Positions 14,894 to 22,543 of a stretch of DNA of 64,000 nt are shown piece after piece. Made by a program: the position numbers and the translations under genes. How positions within the stretch are numbered: position 1 is the first letter of the stretch; each line of letters opens with the position of its first letter. Under the pieces are notes generated by a model, which saw only the letters and a list, made by a program, of their open reading frames with translations, did not search any database and had not been told where the DNA came from. Source of the DNA: Ramlibacter tataouinensis (GTDB lineage Bacteria > Pseudomonadota > Gammaproteobacteria > Burkholderiales > Burkholderiaceae_C); the NCBI RefSeq assembly GCF_027941915.1, contig NZ_CP116009.1:806001-870000 (forward strand), read 5' to 3'.

Positions 14894-16525
14894 TCAGGCC
14901 CTCGCCAGTGCGGCGGTTGCGCGGTCGGGCCGGGTCAGCACGCCCGAGCGCACGGTCATCAGCAGCACGTGCCAGGCGAAGACGCAGTGGCCCAGCGTCA
15001 TCAGCGCGCCGCCGATCGAGCGGCCCTGCAGCCAGGGCAGCGTGACCGCGACCGAGTCCATGAACGGCCGCGCCGGGTCGAGCAGCACCAGGCCTTGCAG
15101 GATGCCGCCGATGCTCAGGGTGACCATGTAGACCGCGAAGCCGGCCACCACCAGCCAGAAATGCAGGTTGATCAGCGCGGGCTTCGGCCACGGGATGTCC
15201 AGGATGCGCGGCAGCGCGAAGTAGGCCCCGCCGAAGATCACCATCGACACGAAGCCGTACATGCCCAGGTGCGCGTGCGCCACGGTGAAGTGGGTGAAGT
15301 GCGTCACCGCGTTGACCGAGCGCAGCGCCTCCATCGAGCCCTGCAGCGAGGCCAGCGTGTACATCATGGCGCCGAAGGCGATGAAGCGCAGCACGTAGGA
15401 GTGCTTCAGCGCGCTGAAGTGGCCCTTGAGCGTGAGGTGCTGGTTGACCGAGAACGCGACGACCGGAATGATCATCATCACGCTCTGCACGATCGACAGG
15501 GTGATCAGCCACTCGGGGATCGGGCCGCCGATCAGGTGGTGGGCGCCGACCTGGCCATAGAAGAACGCCAGCGTCCAGAACCCCAGCAGCGACAGGTTGT
15601 ACGAGCGCACCGGGCGGCCGATCACCTTGGGCAGGAAGTAGTAGACGCAGGCCAGCGACAGCGGCGTGAAGAACAGCCCCAGCACGTTGTGGCCGAACCA
15701 CCAGTTCATGGTCGCCTGCTCCACGCCGAAGTGCACCCCGGGGATCTTGGCGACGATGTACAGCGTCGGGAACCAGAACAGCGCGGCGCCCATGTACCAG
15801 ACCGACACGTACAGGTGGTGGACCTTGCGCCGCTGCAGCATGAAGGCCATGGGCAGGCCGATCAGCATGCCGCCGATGGCGAACAGCAGGCCGACCTGCC
15901 AGGGGATCTCCAGCCATTCCATGCCGGCGTTGATGCCGATGGCGATGCCGCCCAGCCCGGCCACCAGGCCGGCGTTCCAGATCACCGCGCCGACGATCAC
16001 CAGCCGGCTGCCCACGAACGGCGTCTTGAGCAGGCGCGGCAGCATCCAGGTGGCCAGCCCCAGCAGCCCCATCGGCGCCCAGCCGTAGGCGACCGCGTTC
16101 AGGTGGATGGTGCGCAGCCGGCCCAGCGTCAGCCAGGCCTGGTCGGTCAGCAGGTCGGGCCAGTGCAGCTTCAGCGAGCTCAAAAGGCCCGCCGCCGAGG
16201 CCACGATCAGCCAGACGGCCGCAGCCCCCAGCAGCACGAAGGCCGGAAAGGCACTGGAGCGGTCCGCCGCCTCGCGCGCGGCGAGCTCGCCCGCATCGAT
16301 GCCGGCGGCCGGCTCGGCGTGGGCGGCGACGACCTGCTCCAGACCGCGCTGCTGGGCGGCGCTGGCCGTGGGCTCTTCGGGCTGGCCGACTTCGCCGGGG
16401 GAAAAGATGGTGCGTGCGCCGCTCGACTCCGCGTCGAAAAGTCCCTTGCGCAGCGACCAGATGAAGGCGAACAGACCCGCGATGGACAGCAGGAACGTCG
16501 CCAGCAACAGGGCGGTGGGATTCAT
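14894..16525 (-). CDS. ccoN: cbb3-type oxidase subunit I with CcoS-like N-terminal extension
   Basis: A 543-residue heme-copper oxidase catalytic subunit. Residues 1-45 form a hydrophobic helix and the motif FIWSLRKGLFD, as in the small assembly protein CcoS (there FxWAxRSGQxDD). A linker to about residue 95 leads to the 12-helix CcoN core. Heme and CuB ligands are visible in LRTIHLNAVAYGW, WWFGHNVLGLF and HFTHFTVAHAHLGMYG. It reduces oxygen to water at the inner membrane with high affinity. No separate ccoS, ccoG or ccoI is in the window. The gene lies 118 bases after the TauE-like gene and may share the usp-hemN transcript. Confidence 0.88.
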   Translation of the reverse strand: MNPTALLLATFLLSIAGLFAFIWSLRKGLFDAESSGARTIFSPGEVGQPEEPTASAAQQRGLEQVVAAHAEPAAGIDAGELAAREAADRSSAFPAFVLLGAAAVWLIVASAAGLLSSLKLHWPDLLTDQAWLTLGRLRTIHLNAVAYGWAPMGLLGLATWMLPRLLKTPFVGSRLVIVGAVIWNAGLVAGLGGIAIGINAGMEWLEIPWQVGLLFAIGGMLIGLPMAFMLQRRKVHHLYVSVWYMGAALFWFPTLYIVAKIPGVHFGVEQATMNWWFGHNVLGLFFTPLSLACVYYFLPKVIGRPVRSYNLSLLGFWTLAFFYGQVGAHHLIGGPIPEWLITLSIVQSVMMIIPVVAFSVNQHLTLKGHFSALKHSYVLRFIAFGAMMYTLASLQGSMEALRSVNAVTHFTHFTVAHAHLGMYGFVSMVIFGGAYFALPRILDIPWPKPALINLHFWLVVAGFAVYMVTLSIGGILQGLVLLDPARPFMDSVAVTLPWLQGRSIGGALMTLGHCVFAWHVLLMTVRSGVLTRPDRATAALARA

Positions 16526-16643
16526 GACTCTCTCTGGCCTTCCCGGGGACGGGACGGAACGGGGCCGATCCTAGGGATAACCCGGAGTCTTTTGAATCAC
16601 CAGTCGCGCGAAAAACTTACGGATCAGTTGGCCGCCGGGCGGC

Positions 16644-17315
16644 TCAGGCGCACCACAGGGCGATCCGGTGCGCCAGGTCCATCCACAGGGCCCAGCCGGC
16701 GGCGCCGGCCAGCAGCAGGCCGGCGGCGCGGGTGCCCCAGTCCTGGCGCAACTTGTTACCAGCCTGTTTCAGCCGGGCGAACAGCCAGGGGCCGAACAGC
16801 AGGCCGGTGGAGCTGGCAGCGCCGAACAGCGCCATCGAGACCGCGCCTTCCAGCGGCCCGCCACTGAGTGAGGCCACCAGCAGCGCCGACCACAGCAGCC
16901 CGCAGGGCAGGAAGATCCACAGCGCGCCGGCGGTGAACAGGCCGCCGCTGCGCTGCGCCATCGGCCGGATGCGCGTCCAGGCGCTGCGCCCGGCGCTGCT
17001 CACCCACACCGGCTGGCGCGCCAGCACCACCAGCGACAGGGCCCAGGCCAGCACGACCAGGTGGAACAGGGTCCAGGCCGGCCGCAGCAAGGCGGTGGCC
17101 TGGGTGAGGGCGCCGAAGGCCTGGACCGCCCCGGCCGCCAGCGCACCGGCGGCGGCGTAGCCGGCCAGCCGCCCGCCCTGGAACAGCCAGCGCGAGCGCG
17201 GCGAGCGCGCGGCCGACGTGAGGCCGCCGCAGGCGGCACCGCACATGGCCGCGCAGTGCGGCGCGCCGGCGATGCCCATCAGCAGCGCGGTCGTGGCGAG
17301 GGTGGCGGTGATCAC
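16644..17315 (-). CDS. Sulfite exporter TauE/SafE-like (CcoH/UreH-like) membrane protein
   Basis: A 223-residue protein with about six helices. The first helix carries GAPHCAAMCGAACGG, a Cys-rich metal-binding-like motif typical of the heavy-metal-associated branch of the TauE/SafE superfamily often annotated CcoH or UreH2. That branch is commonly encoded beside cbb3 oxidases and is thought to help copper supply or maturation. The second half contains a parallel motif, WIFLPCGLLWSALL. The start is GTG at 17315, 19 bases after the hemN stop. The role in oxidase assembly is inferred from the neighbourhood. Confidence 0.8.
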   Translation of the reverse strand: MITATLATTALLMGIAGAPHCAAMCGAACGGLTSAARSPRSRWLFQGGRLAGYAAAGALAAGAVQAFGALTQATALLRPAWTLFHLVVLAWALSLVVLARQPVWVSSAGRSAWTRIRPMAQRSGGLFTAGALWIFLPCGLLWSALLVASLSGGPLEGAVSMALFGAASSTGLLFGPWLFARLKQAGNKLRQDWGTRAAGLLLAGAAGWALWMDLAHRIALWCA

Positions 17316-17334
17316 GAAACTGCTTCGCCGCTGC

Positions 17335-18717
17335 TCAGAGAATGCGCGAGAAGCGCGTTCGGTTGGTGTTGGCCTGCAGGTAGCGGTCGAACACCATGGC
17401 GACGCCGCGCACGAAGAACCAGCCCATGGCGGTGACCGCCAGGCCCTTGTCGTCCACCGCCACCAGGCCCTCGGCCGCCAGCGCCTGCAGGCGCTCCAGC
17501 TCGGGCGCGAAGTAGCTGCGGAAGTCCAGCAGCCAGCCGGCTTCCACGTCCTCGAACTGCAGCTGGCCCTGGCACATGATGGCCATGATCACCGCGCGGC
17601 GCAGCAGGTCATCGCGCGTGAGCGCCAGCCCGCGCACGATCGGCAGCCGGCCCTGGTCGAGCAGGTCGTAGTACTCCTCCAGCGTCTTGGCGTTCTGGCT
17701 GTAGGTGGTGCCGACCCGGCCGATGGCGGACACCCCGAGCGCGATCAGGTCGCAATCGGGCTGGGTGCTGTAGCCCTGGAAGTTGCGGTGCAGCCGTCCC
17801 TGCCGCTTGGCCACGGCCAGCGAGTCGTTGGGCAGCGCGAAGTGGTCCATGCCGATGTAGTCGTAGCCGGCGTCCAGCAGCGCCGACAGCGCCTGCGACA
17901 GCATGGCCACCTTGTCGCCGCCCAGCGGGATCTCGTCGCTGTTGATGCGCCGCTGCGGCTTGAAGCGCTCGGGCAGGTGGGCATAGCCGTACAGCGCGAT
18001 GCGGTCGGGGCGCAGCTCGGACACCTGCGCCAGCGTGCGTGCGAAGGATTGCGGCGTCTGCTTGGGCAGGCCGTAGATCAGGTCGACGTTGATCGATTCG
18101 AAGCCGATGCGGCGCGAGGCTTCCACCAGCGCGAACACCTGCTCGGCCGGCTGGATGCGGTGCACCGCCTTCTGCACATCGGGGTCGAAGTCCTGCACGC
18201 CGAAGGACAGGCGGTTGAAGCCCATGTCGGCCAGCGCCTGCAGGCGCGACTCGTCGACCGTGCGCGGATCGACCTCGATCGAGTACTCGCCGCCGGGCAC
18301 CAGGTCGAAGGCGCGCCGCAGCATGGCCATCAGCTGGCGCAGCTCGTCGTCCGACAGGAAGGTGGGCGTGCCGCCGCCCAGGTGCAGCTGCGACACCGCC
18401 TGGCGCCGCCCCAGGTGCAGCGCGTGCATGTCCAGTTCGCGCTGCAGGTACTCCAGGTACACCGGCGAGCGGTTCTTGTGCTTGGTGATGATCTTGTTGC
18501 AGGCGCAGTAATAGCACAGCTGCTCGCAGAACGGGATGTGCACGTACACCGACAGCGGCTGCGGCAGCGGGCTGGCGGCGCGCTGCGCCAGCGCCGCCAG
18601 GTAGTCGGCCTCGGTGAAGGCCTCGACGAAGCGGTCGGCCGTGGGGTAGGAGGTGTAGCGCGGCCCCGGGACGTCGAAGCGCCGCAGCAGGTCGTCGGAA
18701 ACCGGAAGCTTGGCCAT
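17335..18717 (-). CDS. hemN: Oxygen-independent coproporphyrinogen III oxidase
   Basis: A 460-residue radical SAM enzyme that decarboxylates coproporphyrinogen III to protoporphyrinogen IX without oxygen. The cluster motif CEQLCYYCACNK (CX3CX2CXC, near residue 62) is the HemN form with the extra cysteine. The glycine-rich LHLGGGTPTF and the substrate-region RLSFGVQDF are present. The ATG at 18717 begins MAKLPVSDDL. It follows the usp gene by 35 bases on the same strand. In proteobacteria hemN is a classical FNR/Anr target, which fits the FNR-like boxes ahead of usp. Confidence 0.95.
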   Translation of the reverse strand: MAKLPVSDDLLRRFDVPGPRYTSYPTADRFVEAFTEADYLAALAQRAASPLPQPLSVYVHIPFCEQLCYYCACNKIITKHKNRSPVYLEYLQRELDMHALHLGRRQAVSQLHLGGGTPTFLSDDELRQLMAMLRRAFDLVPGGEYSIEVDPRTVDESRLQALADMGFNRLSFGVQDFDPDVQKAVHRIQPAEQVFALVEASRRIGFESINVDLIYGLPKQTPQSFARTLAQVSELRPDRIALYGYAHLPERFKPQRRINSDEIPLGGDKVAMLSQALSALLDAGYDYIGMDHFALPNDSLAVAKRQGRLHRNFQGYSTQPDCDLIALGVSAIGRVGTTYSQNAKTLEEYYDLLDQGRLPIVRGLALTRDDLLRRAVIMAIMCQGQLQFEDVEAGWLLDFRSYFAPELERLQALAAEGLVAVDDKGLAVTAMGWFFVRGVAMVFDRYLQANTNRTRFSRIL

Positions 18718-18752
18718 GGTGTCGCTGCTTGCCTTCCCTTGCGATTCTTTCT

Positions 18753-19190
18753 TCAGCGGGCCACCAGCACCGGGATCTCGGCCTGGGCCACCACCTTGGC
18801 GGCCACGCTGCCCAGCATCAGCCGCTGCAGCCCCGAGCGGCCGTGCGAGCCGACCACGATCAGGTCGGCGCCCAGTTCGCGGGCGCTCTCGGTGATGCCC
18901 TTGGCGGCGGCCACGTCCTCGACGCGGCGCAACTGCACGTCCACCTTGGGGCCGGCGTCGGCGGCGGCCATCACCTCGGCGTGTGCCTTGGCGGCGAAAT
19001 CCAGCGCGGCCGACATGTAGGCCTGGAAGCCCATCGGATTGGCCTCGCCCACGCCCAGGTAGGGATATGGGTCCACCACGTACAGCGCGGTCAGGCGCGC
19101 CCCGTGGGCGCGCGCCAGCCCCATCGCGAGCTGGACGGCACGGGCGGACGCCTCGGAGCCATCGGTGGCGAGCAGGATGTGCTTGAACAT
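18753..19190 (-). CDS. Universal stress protein, UspA family
   Basis: A 145-residue single-domain USP. The N-terminal strand MFKHILLATDGSEAS and the ATP-binding glycine motif GSHGRSGLQRLMLGSVA near the C terminus identify the ATP-binding type. It heads the leftward run into hemN, with 35 bases between. An FNR-like palindrome lies 71 bases upstream, so expression under low oxygen is likely. FNR-controlled usp genes beside hemN and oxidase genes are common in Burkholderiales and Pseudomonas. Confidence 0.93.
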   Translation of the reverse strand: MFKHILLATDGSEASARAVQLAMGLARAHGARLTALYVVDPYPYLGVGEANPMGFQAYMSAALDFAAKAHAEVMAAADAGPKVDVQLRRVEDVAAAKGITESARELGADLIVVGSHGRSGLQRLMLGSVAAKVVAQAEIPVLVAR

Positions 19191-19260
19191 GGGGGATCTC
19201 CTCGTGCGGGGTGGTGAACGGTGGATATCGCAATGCTCGCCCGGGGGCGGCGGCGCCATC

Positions 19261-19274
19261 TTGACATGTGTCAA
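19261..19274. promoter_or_regulatory. FNR/Anr-like box upstream of usp
   Basis: TTGACATGTGTCAA has perfect five-base arms, TTGAC and GTCAA, around four bases. This matches the FNR/Anr/Dnr layout TTGAT-N4-ATCAA except for C/G at the inner arm position. It lies 71 bases upstream of usp on the minus strand, which would place it in or near an activator position. Confidence 0.65.
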
Positions 19275-19304
19275 CGCCGGGTCGGGCCCGGCCGGGCTGC
19301 GTGC

Positions 19305-19353
19305 TTGAGGCAAGTCAACGCATGGCCGAAGCGGCGTTTCCACAATCGACGCC
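19305..19353 (+). promoter_or_regulatory. FNR-like box with class II promoter geometry ahead of the DksA-like gene
   Basis: TTGAGGCAAGTCAA at 19305-19318 is an FNR-like box with one arm mismatch. CACAAT at 19341-19346 is a plausible -10 hexamer. If transcription begins near 19353, the box is centred about 41.5 bases upstream, the class II activation position. The box starts 44 bases (about four helix turns) from the neighbouring FNR-like box that serves the divergent gene. Confidence 0.5.
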
Positions 19354-19373
19354 AGTTTCGCCCGGAGTTTCCC

Positions 19374-19751
19374 ATGCCCACCCTGACCGACCCCGCCCGT
19401 GCCATCGAGGTGCGCCAGCAACTGGCCCGGCGCGAGGCCGAACTGCGCTCGCTGCTCGATGCCTGCACGCTGGGCGCCATGCAGGACGCCGACGAGCGCG
19501 AGGTGGGCGACTTCAAGGACATGGCGGTGGCCGAGGTCCAGGCCACGGTCGACGAGGCGCAGGCGGCCCACGTGGTGGCCGAACTGCAGCGGCTGCAGGC
19601 GGCCCGCGGCCGCCTCGACGAAGGCAGCTACGGCTTCTGCGAGGAGTGCGGCGACGAGATCGACCCGCGCCGGCTGGCGGCGCTGCCCACCACCACCCAC
19701 TGCGCCTCCTGCCAGGAATGGCTGGAGCGTCGCGCCGCGCGCACGCACTGA
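19374..19751 (+). CDS. DksA/TraR-type C4 zinc-finger protein
   Basis: A 125-residue protein with an N-terminal helical coiled-coil region (residues about 8-78) and a C-terminal four-cysteine zinc finger, CEEC (about 90-93) and CASC (about 111-114). This is the size of short DksA/TraR-family proteins that enter the RNA polymerase secondary channel. The canonical DksA coiled-coil tip Asp-x-x-Asp-x-Ala is only partly recalled in EVGDFKDMAVAE. Divergent from usp, it follows a class II FNR-like promoter, so it is a candidate transcription modulator for low-oxygen growth. Confidence 0.85.
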   Translation: MPTLTDPARAIEVRQQLARREAELRSLLDACTLGAMQDADEREVGDFKDMAVAEVQATVDEAQAAHVVAELQRLQAARGRLDEGSYGFCEECGDEIDPRRLAALPTTTHCASCQEWLERRAARTH

Positions 19752-19815
19752 AGCCACTGAAGCGGCCGGTGCCCTTCGCGAGCCACCGCGGAACCGGCTT
19801 TGCCGGGCCGCTGGT

Positions 19816-19855
19816 GGCGCCCCTTGAGGGGAGTCGCCGAAGGCGCTTCGGGGTG
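19816..19855. repeat. Comamonadaceae-type intergenic hairpin repeat, probable terminator
   Basis: Between two converging genes, GGCGCCCCTTGAGGGG contains a CCCC-TTGA-GGGG hairpin (19820-19831). This is followed by GTCGCCGAAGGCGCTTCGGGG, in which CGCC-GAA-GGCG forms a second hairpin. From memory this arrangement occurs in many copies between genes of Acidovorax, Variovorax and relatives. No second copy is visible in this window. Confidence 0.5.
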
Positions 19856-19862
19856 GTCCAAT

Positions 19863-20657
19863 TCACGCCGAGGCGTGCACCAGCGGCTGGTCGGCCGGGT
19901 CGCCGGCCTGGCGCGGCACTTCGTAGATCCGGTACGGCGCCTGGCCGGGCCGGGCGCGCTGCAGCAGCGGCCGGGCCACATTGAACACCGGCACGCCGCC
20001 GATGGTGCGCGCCTCCAGCGTGCCGCGGTGGGCATGGCCGTGGAACACCGCATCGACCGGGTAGCGCAGCAGCGGCTCCTCCAGCCGGCTGCTGCCCAGG
20101 AAGGGATAGATCTCGGGCGGCTCGCCGGCGATGGTGCCGGCGATCGGCGCGTAGTGCAGCAGCGCGATCTTGCGCGGCATGCGCAGCTTGGCCAGCGCCG
20201 ACTCCAGCTTCATCGCCTCGTGCTGCGCCTCCTTGACGAACAGCTTGATGGCCGGTTCGCCCCAGGCCCCGAGCGAGCCGCGCCCGAAGCCGCCGGCGAA
20301 GCCCTTGGCGCCGGCGATGCCCACCCCCTGGATCTCGCAGGCCTCGCCATCGAGCACGCGCACGCCGGCCCGGGCGAGGATCTCGCACACCTTGTCGGGA
20401 CTGCCCGATTCGAAGTCGTGGTTGCCCAGCACCGCCACGATCGGCACCTTCACCACCGACAGCTCGTCGGCCAGCACCTGCGCCTCTTCGGCGGTGCCGT
20501 AGTCGGTGAGGTCGCCGCACAGCAGCAGCGCATCGGCGTGCTCGCTGGCCTCGGCGAAGAAGCCACGCAGCTGGCCCGCGGAATCGCGGGTGGCGTGGAT
20601 GTCGCCGACGGCGGCGAAGCGCACGCGGTTGGCCGCAGCCGTCCGGGTCTTGGGCAT
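19863..20657 (-). CDS. Calcineurin-like metallophosphoesterase
   Basis: A 264-residue two-metal phosphoesterase. All family motifs are visible in order: GDIHA (about residue 18), GDLTDYG (about 48), GNHDFES (about 76), a middle histidine in LLHYAPIAG and HGHAHRG (about 210). The ATG at 20657 begins MPKTRTAAAN. There is no signal peptide, so it acts in the cytoplasm. It is divergent from a nucleotidyltransferase-fold gene with 196 bases between the starts. The substrate is not predictable from motifs; nucleotides, cyclic nucleotides or RNA ends are all possible. Confidence 0.88.
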   Translation of the reverse strand: MPKTRTAAANRVRFAAVGDIHATRDSAGQLRGFFAEASEHADALLLCGDLTDYGTAEEAQVLADELSVVKVPIVAVLGNHDFESGSPDKVCEILARAGVRVLDGEACEIQGVGIAGAKGFAGGFGRGSLGAWGEPAIKLFVKEAQHEAMKLESALAKLRMPRKIALLHYAPIAGTIAGEPPEIYPFLGSSRLEEPLLRYPVDAVFHGHAHRGTLEARTIGGVPVFNVARPLLQRARPGQAPYRIYEVPRQAGDPADQPLVHASA

Positions 20658-20853
20658 TCGTTCTTGTTCCTCGTCGCGGCACGGCGCCGCCGGTGCCTCC
20701 ATGCTGCCGCGCCTGCGCCGCCGGCGGCATCGGCCATCCGCCGCCGGACCCTGTAGGCGTCGGCCGACGCTGCTTGGGGCTTCCGGCCCGGACGGCGCAC
20801 GCGGCTTGCCCATTAGCCTGTCTGCTCGACCAACACGCCTTGACCGCCCCGGA

Positions 20854-21768
20854 ATGTCCGCCCTTGCACTCGCCCCCTCACTGGAGGATGAGGTCCTGCC
20901 CGACACCGCGGCGTTCTACCGCCGCGCGCTGCAATCGCTGGCCGATGCCGGCGTGCCCTTCCTGGTGGGCGGTGCGTTCGCGCATGCCTGCTTCACCGGC
21001 ATCCGCAGGTCCACCAAGGACCTGGATCTGTTCATCCGGCGCGCGCACTACGAGCAGGTCGAGGCCCTGATGCGCGCGCAGGGCTGGCGCACCGAGCTGG
21101 CCTTTCCGCACTGGCTGGCCAAGGTGTACGCCGGCGAGGACTTCATCGACCTGATCTTCAACTCGGGCAACGGCGTAACGCCGGTCGACGACGAGTGGTT
21201 CCGGGGCAATGCGCAGGCGCAGGTGCTGGGCGTGCCGGTGCTGATCGCCAACATCGAGGACTCGCTGCTGTCCAAGGCCTTCATCATGGAGCGCGAGCGC
21301 TTCGACGGCGCCGACATCGCGCACCTGCTGCAGGCCAACGCCGAGCAGCTCGACTGGGACCGCCTGCTGCGCCGCTTCGGCCCGCACTGGCGGGTGTTGC
21401 TGGCGCACCTGGCGCTGTTCGGCTTCATCTATCCCGGCGAGCGGCACCGCGTGCCGCGCCGGGTGATGGAGGTGCTGCTGGCCCGGCTGGCGCAGGAGGT
21501 CGCCCAGGCGCCGGCCGAGGACCCGCACGTGTGCGCCGGCACCCTGCTGTCGCGCGAGCAGTACCTGCACGACGTCGAACGGATGGGCTACGTCGACGGC
21601 CGCCTGACGCCGCTGAGCACGATGACGCCGCAGGACGTGGCGCGCTGGACGGACGCGATCCCGGCGCGCCAGGGCGAAGCCGCCGACCCGGTGGTGCCCA
21701 CGCCGGTGTCCGAGGCGGTGCCGCTGCCACTGCCGACGCGGCCGCGGCGCGGCTTCCGGCCGCAGTGA
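20854..21768 (+). CDS. Nucleotidyltransferase-fold protein
   Basis: A 304-residue protein with a minimal polymerase-beta-like nucleotidyltransferase core. GGAFAHACFTGIRRSTKDLD near residues 36-55 supplies the GG loop and the Asp-x-Asp metal site (DLDLF). A third acidic residue is likely in EDFIDLIFN. The C-terminal part is helical and ends in a Pro-rich tail. Such folds occur in RNA-end repair, antibiotic adenylation and AbiEii-like toxins, and the family does not decide between them. The ATG at 20854 has GGAA just upstream. It is paired head-to-head with the metallophosphoesterase. Confidence 0.75.
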   Translation: MSALALAPSLEDEVLPDTAAFYRRALQSLADAGVPFLVGGAFAHACFTGIRRSTKDLDLFIRRAHYEQVEALMRAQGWRTELAFPHWLAKVYAGEDFIDLIFNSGNGVTPVDDEWFRGNAQAQVLGVPVLIANIEDSLLSKAFIMERERFDGADIAHLLQANAEQLDWDRLLRRFGPHWRVLLAHLALFGFIYPGERHRVPRRVMEVLLARLAQEVAQAPAEDPHVCAGTLLSREQYLHDVERMGYVDGRLTPLSTMTPQDVARWTDAIPARQGEAADPVVPTPVSEAVPLPLPTRPRRGFRPQ

Positions 21769-21843
21769 CTTTGCGTCGGTCCCCGCATCCCCGGGGAACG
21801 GCGGACAGGCGGGCGACCGGCCTCCCCGTTCGCCGTGGCCCAC

Positions 21844-21857
21844 CTGACGCAGGTCAA
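21844..21857 (+). promoter_or_regulatory. FNR-like box upstream of the YitT gene
   Basis: CTGACGCAGGTCAA differs from TTGAC-N4-GTCAA by one base. Its centre is 42.5 bases before the ATG at 21893. In class II geometry the transcript would begin at or within a base or two of the start codon, so a nearly leaderless message is implied. The -10 region (TTAGCT) is weak. Confidence 0.45.
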
Positions 21858-21892
21858 TCCCCTGCCGGCCGCAGGCCGTTAGCTTCGGCGGC

Positions 21893-22525
21893 ATGCCCTC
21901 ACCTTCCGCCACGCTGGCCGGCGCGCCGGCCGCGCGCCACGCCGCCTTCGAGGACCTGCTGGCCCTGCTGACCGGCACCCTGCTGGCGGCGCTCGGGCTG
22001 GTGCTGTTCCAGCAATCCGGCCTGGTGACCGGCGGCACGGTGGGCCTGTCGCTGCTGCTGCACTACGCCACCCCCGTGCCGCTGCCGATCGCGCTGCTGC
22101 TGGTGAACGCGCCGTTCTATGCCCTGGCCTGCCTGCGCATGGGCCGCGAATTCACCCTGAAGACGCTGCTGGCCGTGAGCCTGATGTCGCTGTTCGCCTG
22201 GCTGCTGCCGCAGGGACTGGCGATCGCGCGCATCGACCCGGTGCTGGCGGCCGTGCTGGGCGGGCTGCTGTGCGGCGTGGCGATCCTGGTGTTGTTCCGC
22301 CACCGGGCCAGCCTGGGCGGGCTGAACGTGCTGGCGCTGTACCTGCAGGAGCGCTCGGGCCTGAGCGCCGGCAAGGTGCAGATGGCGCTGGATGCGGCGA
22401 TCGTGCTGGGCGGCGGCCTGCTGGTGGCCGATGGCCCGCGCGTGCTGGCGTCGGTGGCGGCCGTGGTGGTGCTGAACCTGGTGCTGGCCGTGAACCACCG
22501 GCCGGGGCGGTACTTCGCCGGGTGA
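21893..22525 (+). CDS. YitT family membrane protein
   Basis: A 210-residue integral membrane protein with five to six helices, matching the YitT/YczE-type (DUF161) family without the extra C-terminal DUF2179 domain. VLFQQSGLVTGGTVGLSLLL and LFRHRASLGGLNVLALYLQE carry the repeated Gly-Gly turn seen in this family. The biological role is unknown; a transport function has been proposed. The gene stands alone on its strand, with an FNR-like box at its promoter. Confidence 0.85.
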   Translation: MPSPSATLAGAPAARHAAFEDLLALLTGTLLAALGLVLFQQSGLVTGGTVGLSLLLHYATPVPLPIALLLVNAPFYALACLRMGREFTLKTLLAVSLMSLFAWLLPQGLAIARIDPVLAAVLGGLLCGVAILVLFRHRASLGGLNVLALYLQERSGLSAGKVQMALDAAIVLGGGLLVADGPRVLASVAAVVVLNLVLAVNHRPGRYFAG

Positions 22526-22543
22526 GCCCCGCGGCGCCGCAGG

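Noticed and set aside
16590..16605. TTGAATCACCAGTC ahead of ccoN as an FNR box
   Set aside because: Only one half-site matches TTGA; the second arm does not read TCAA at the right spacing.
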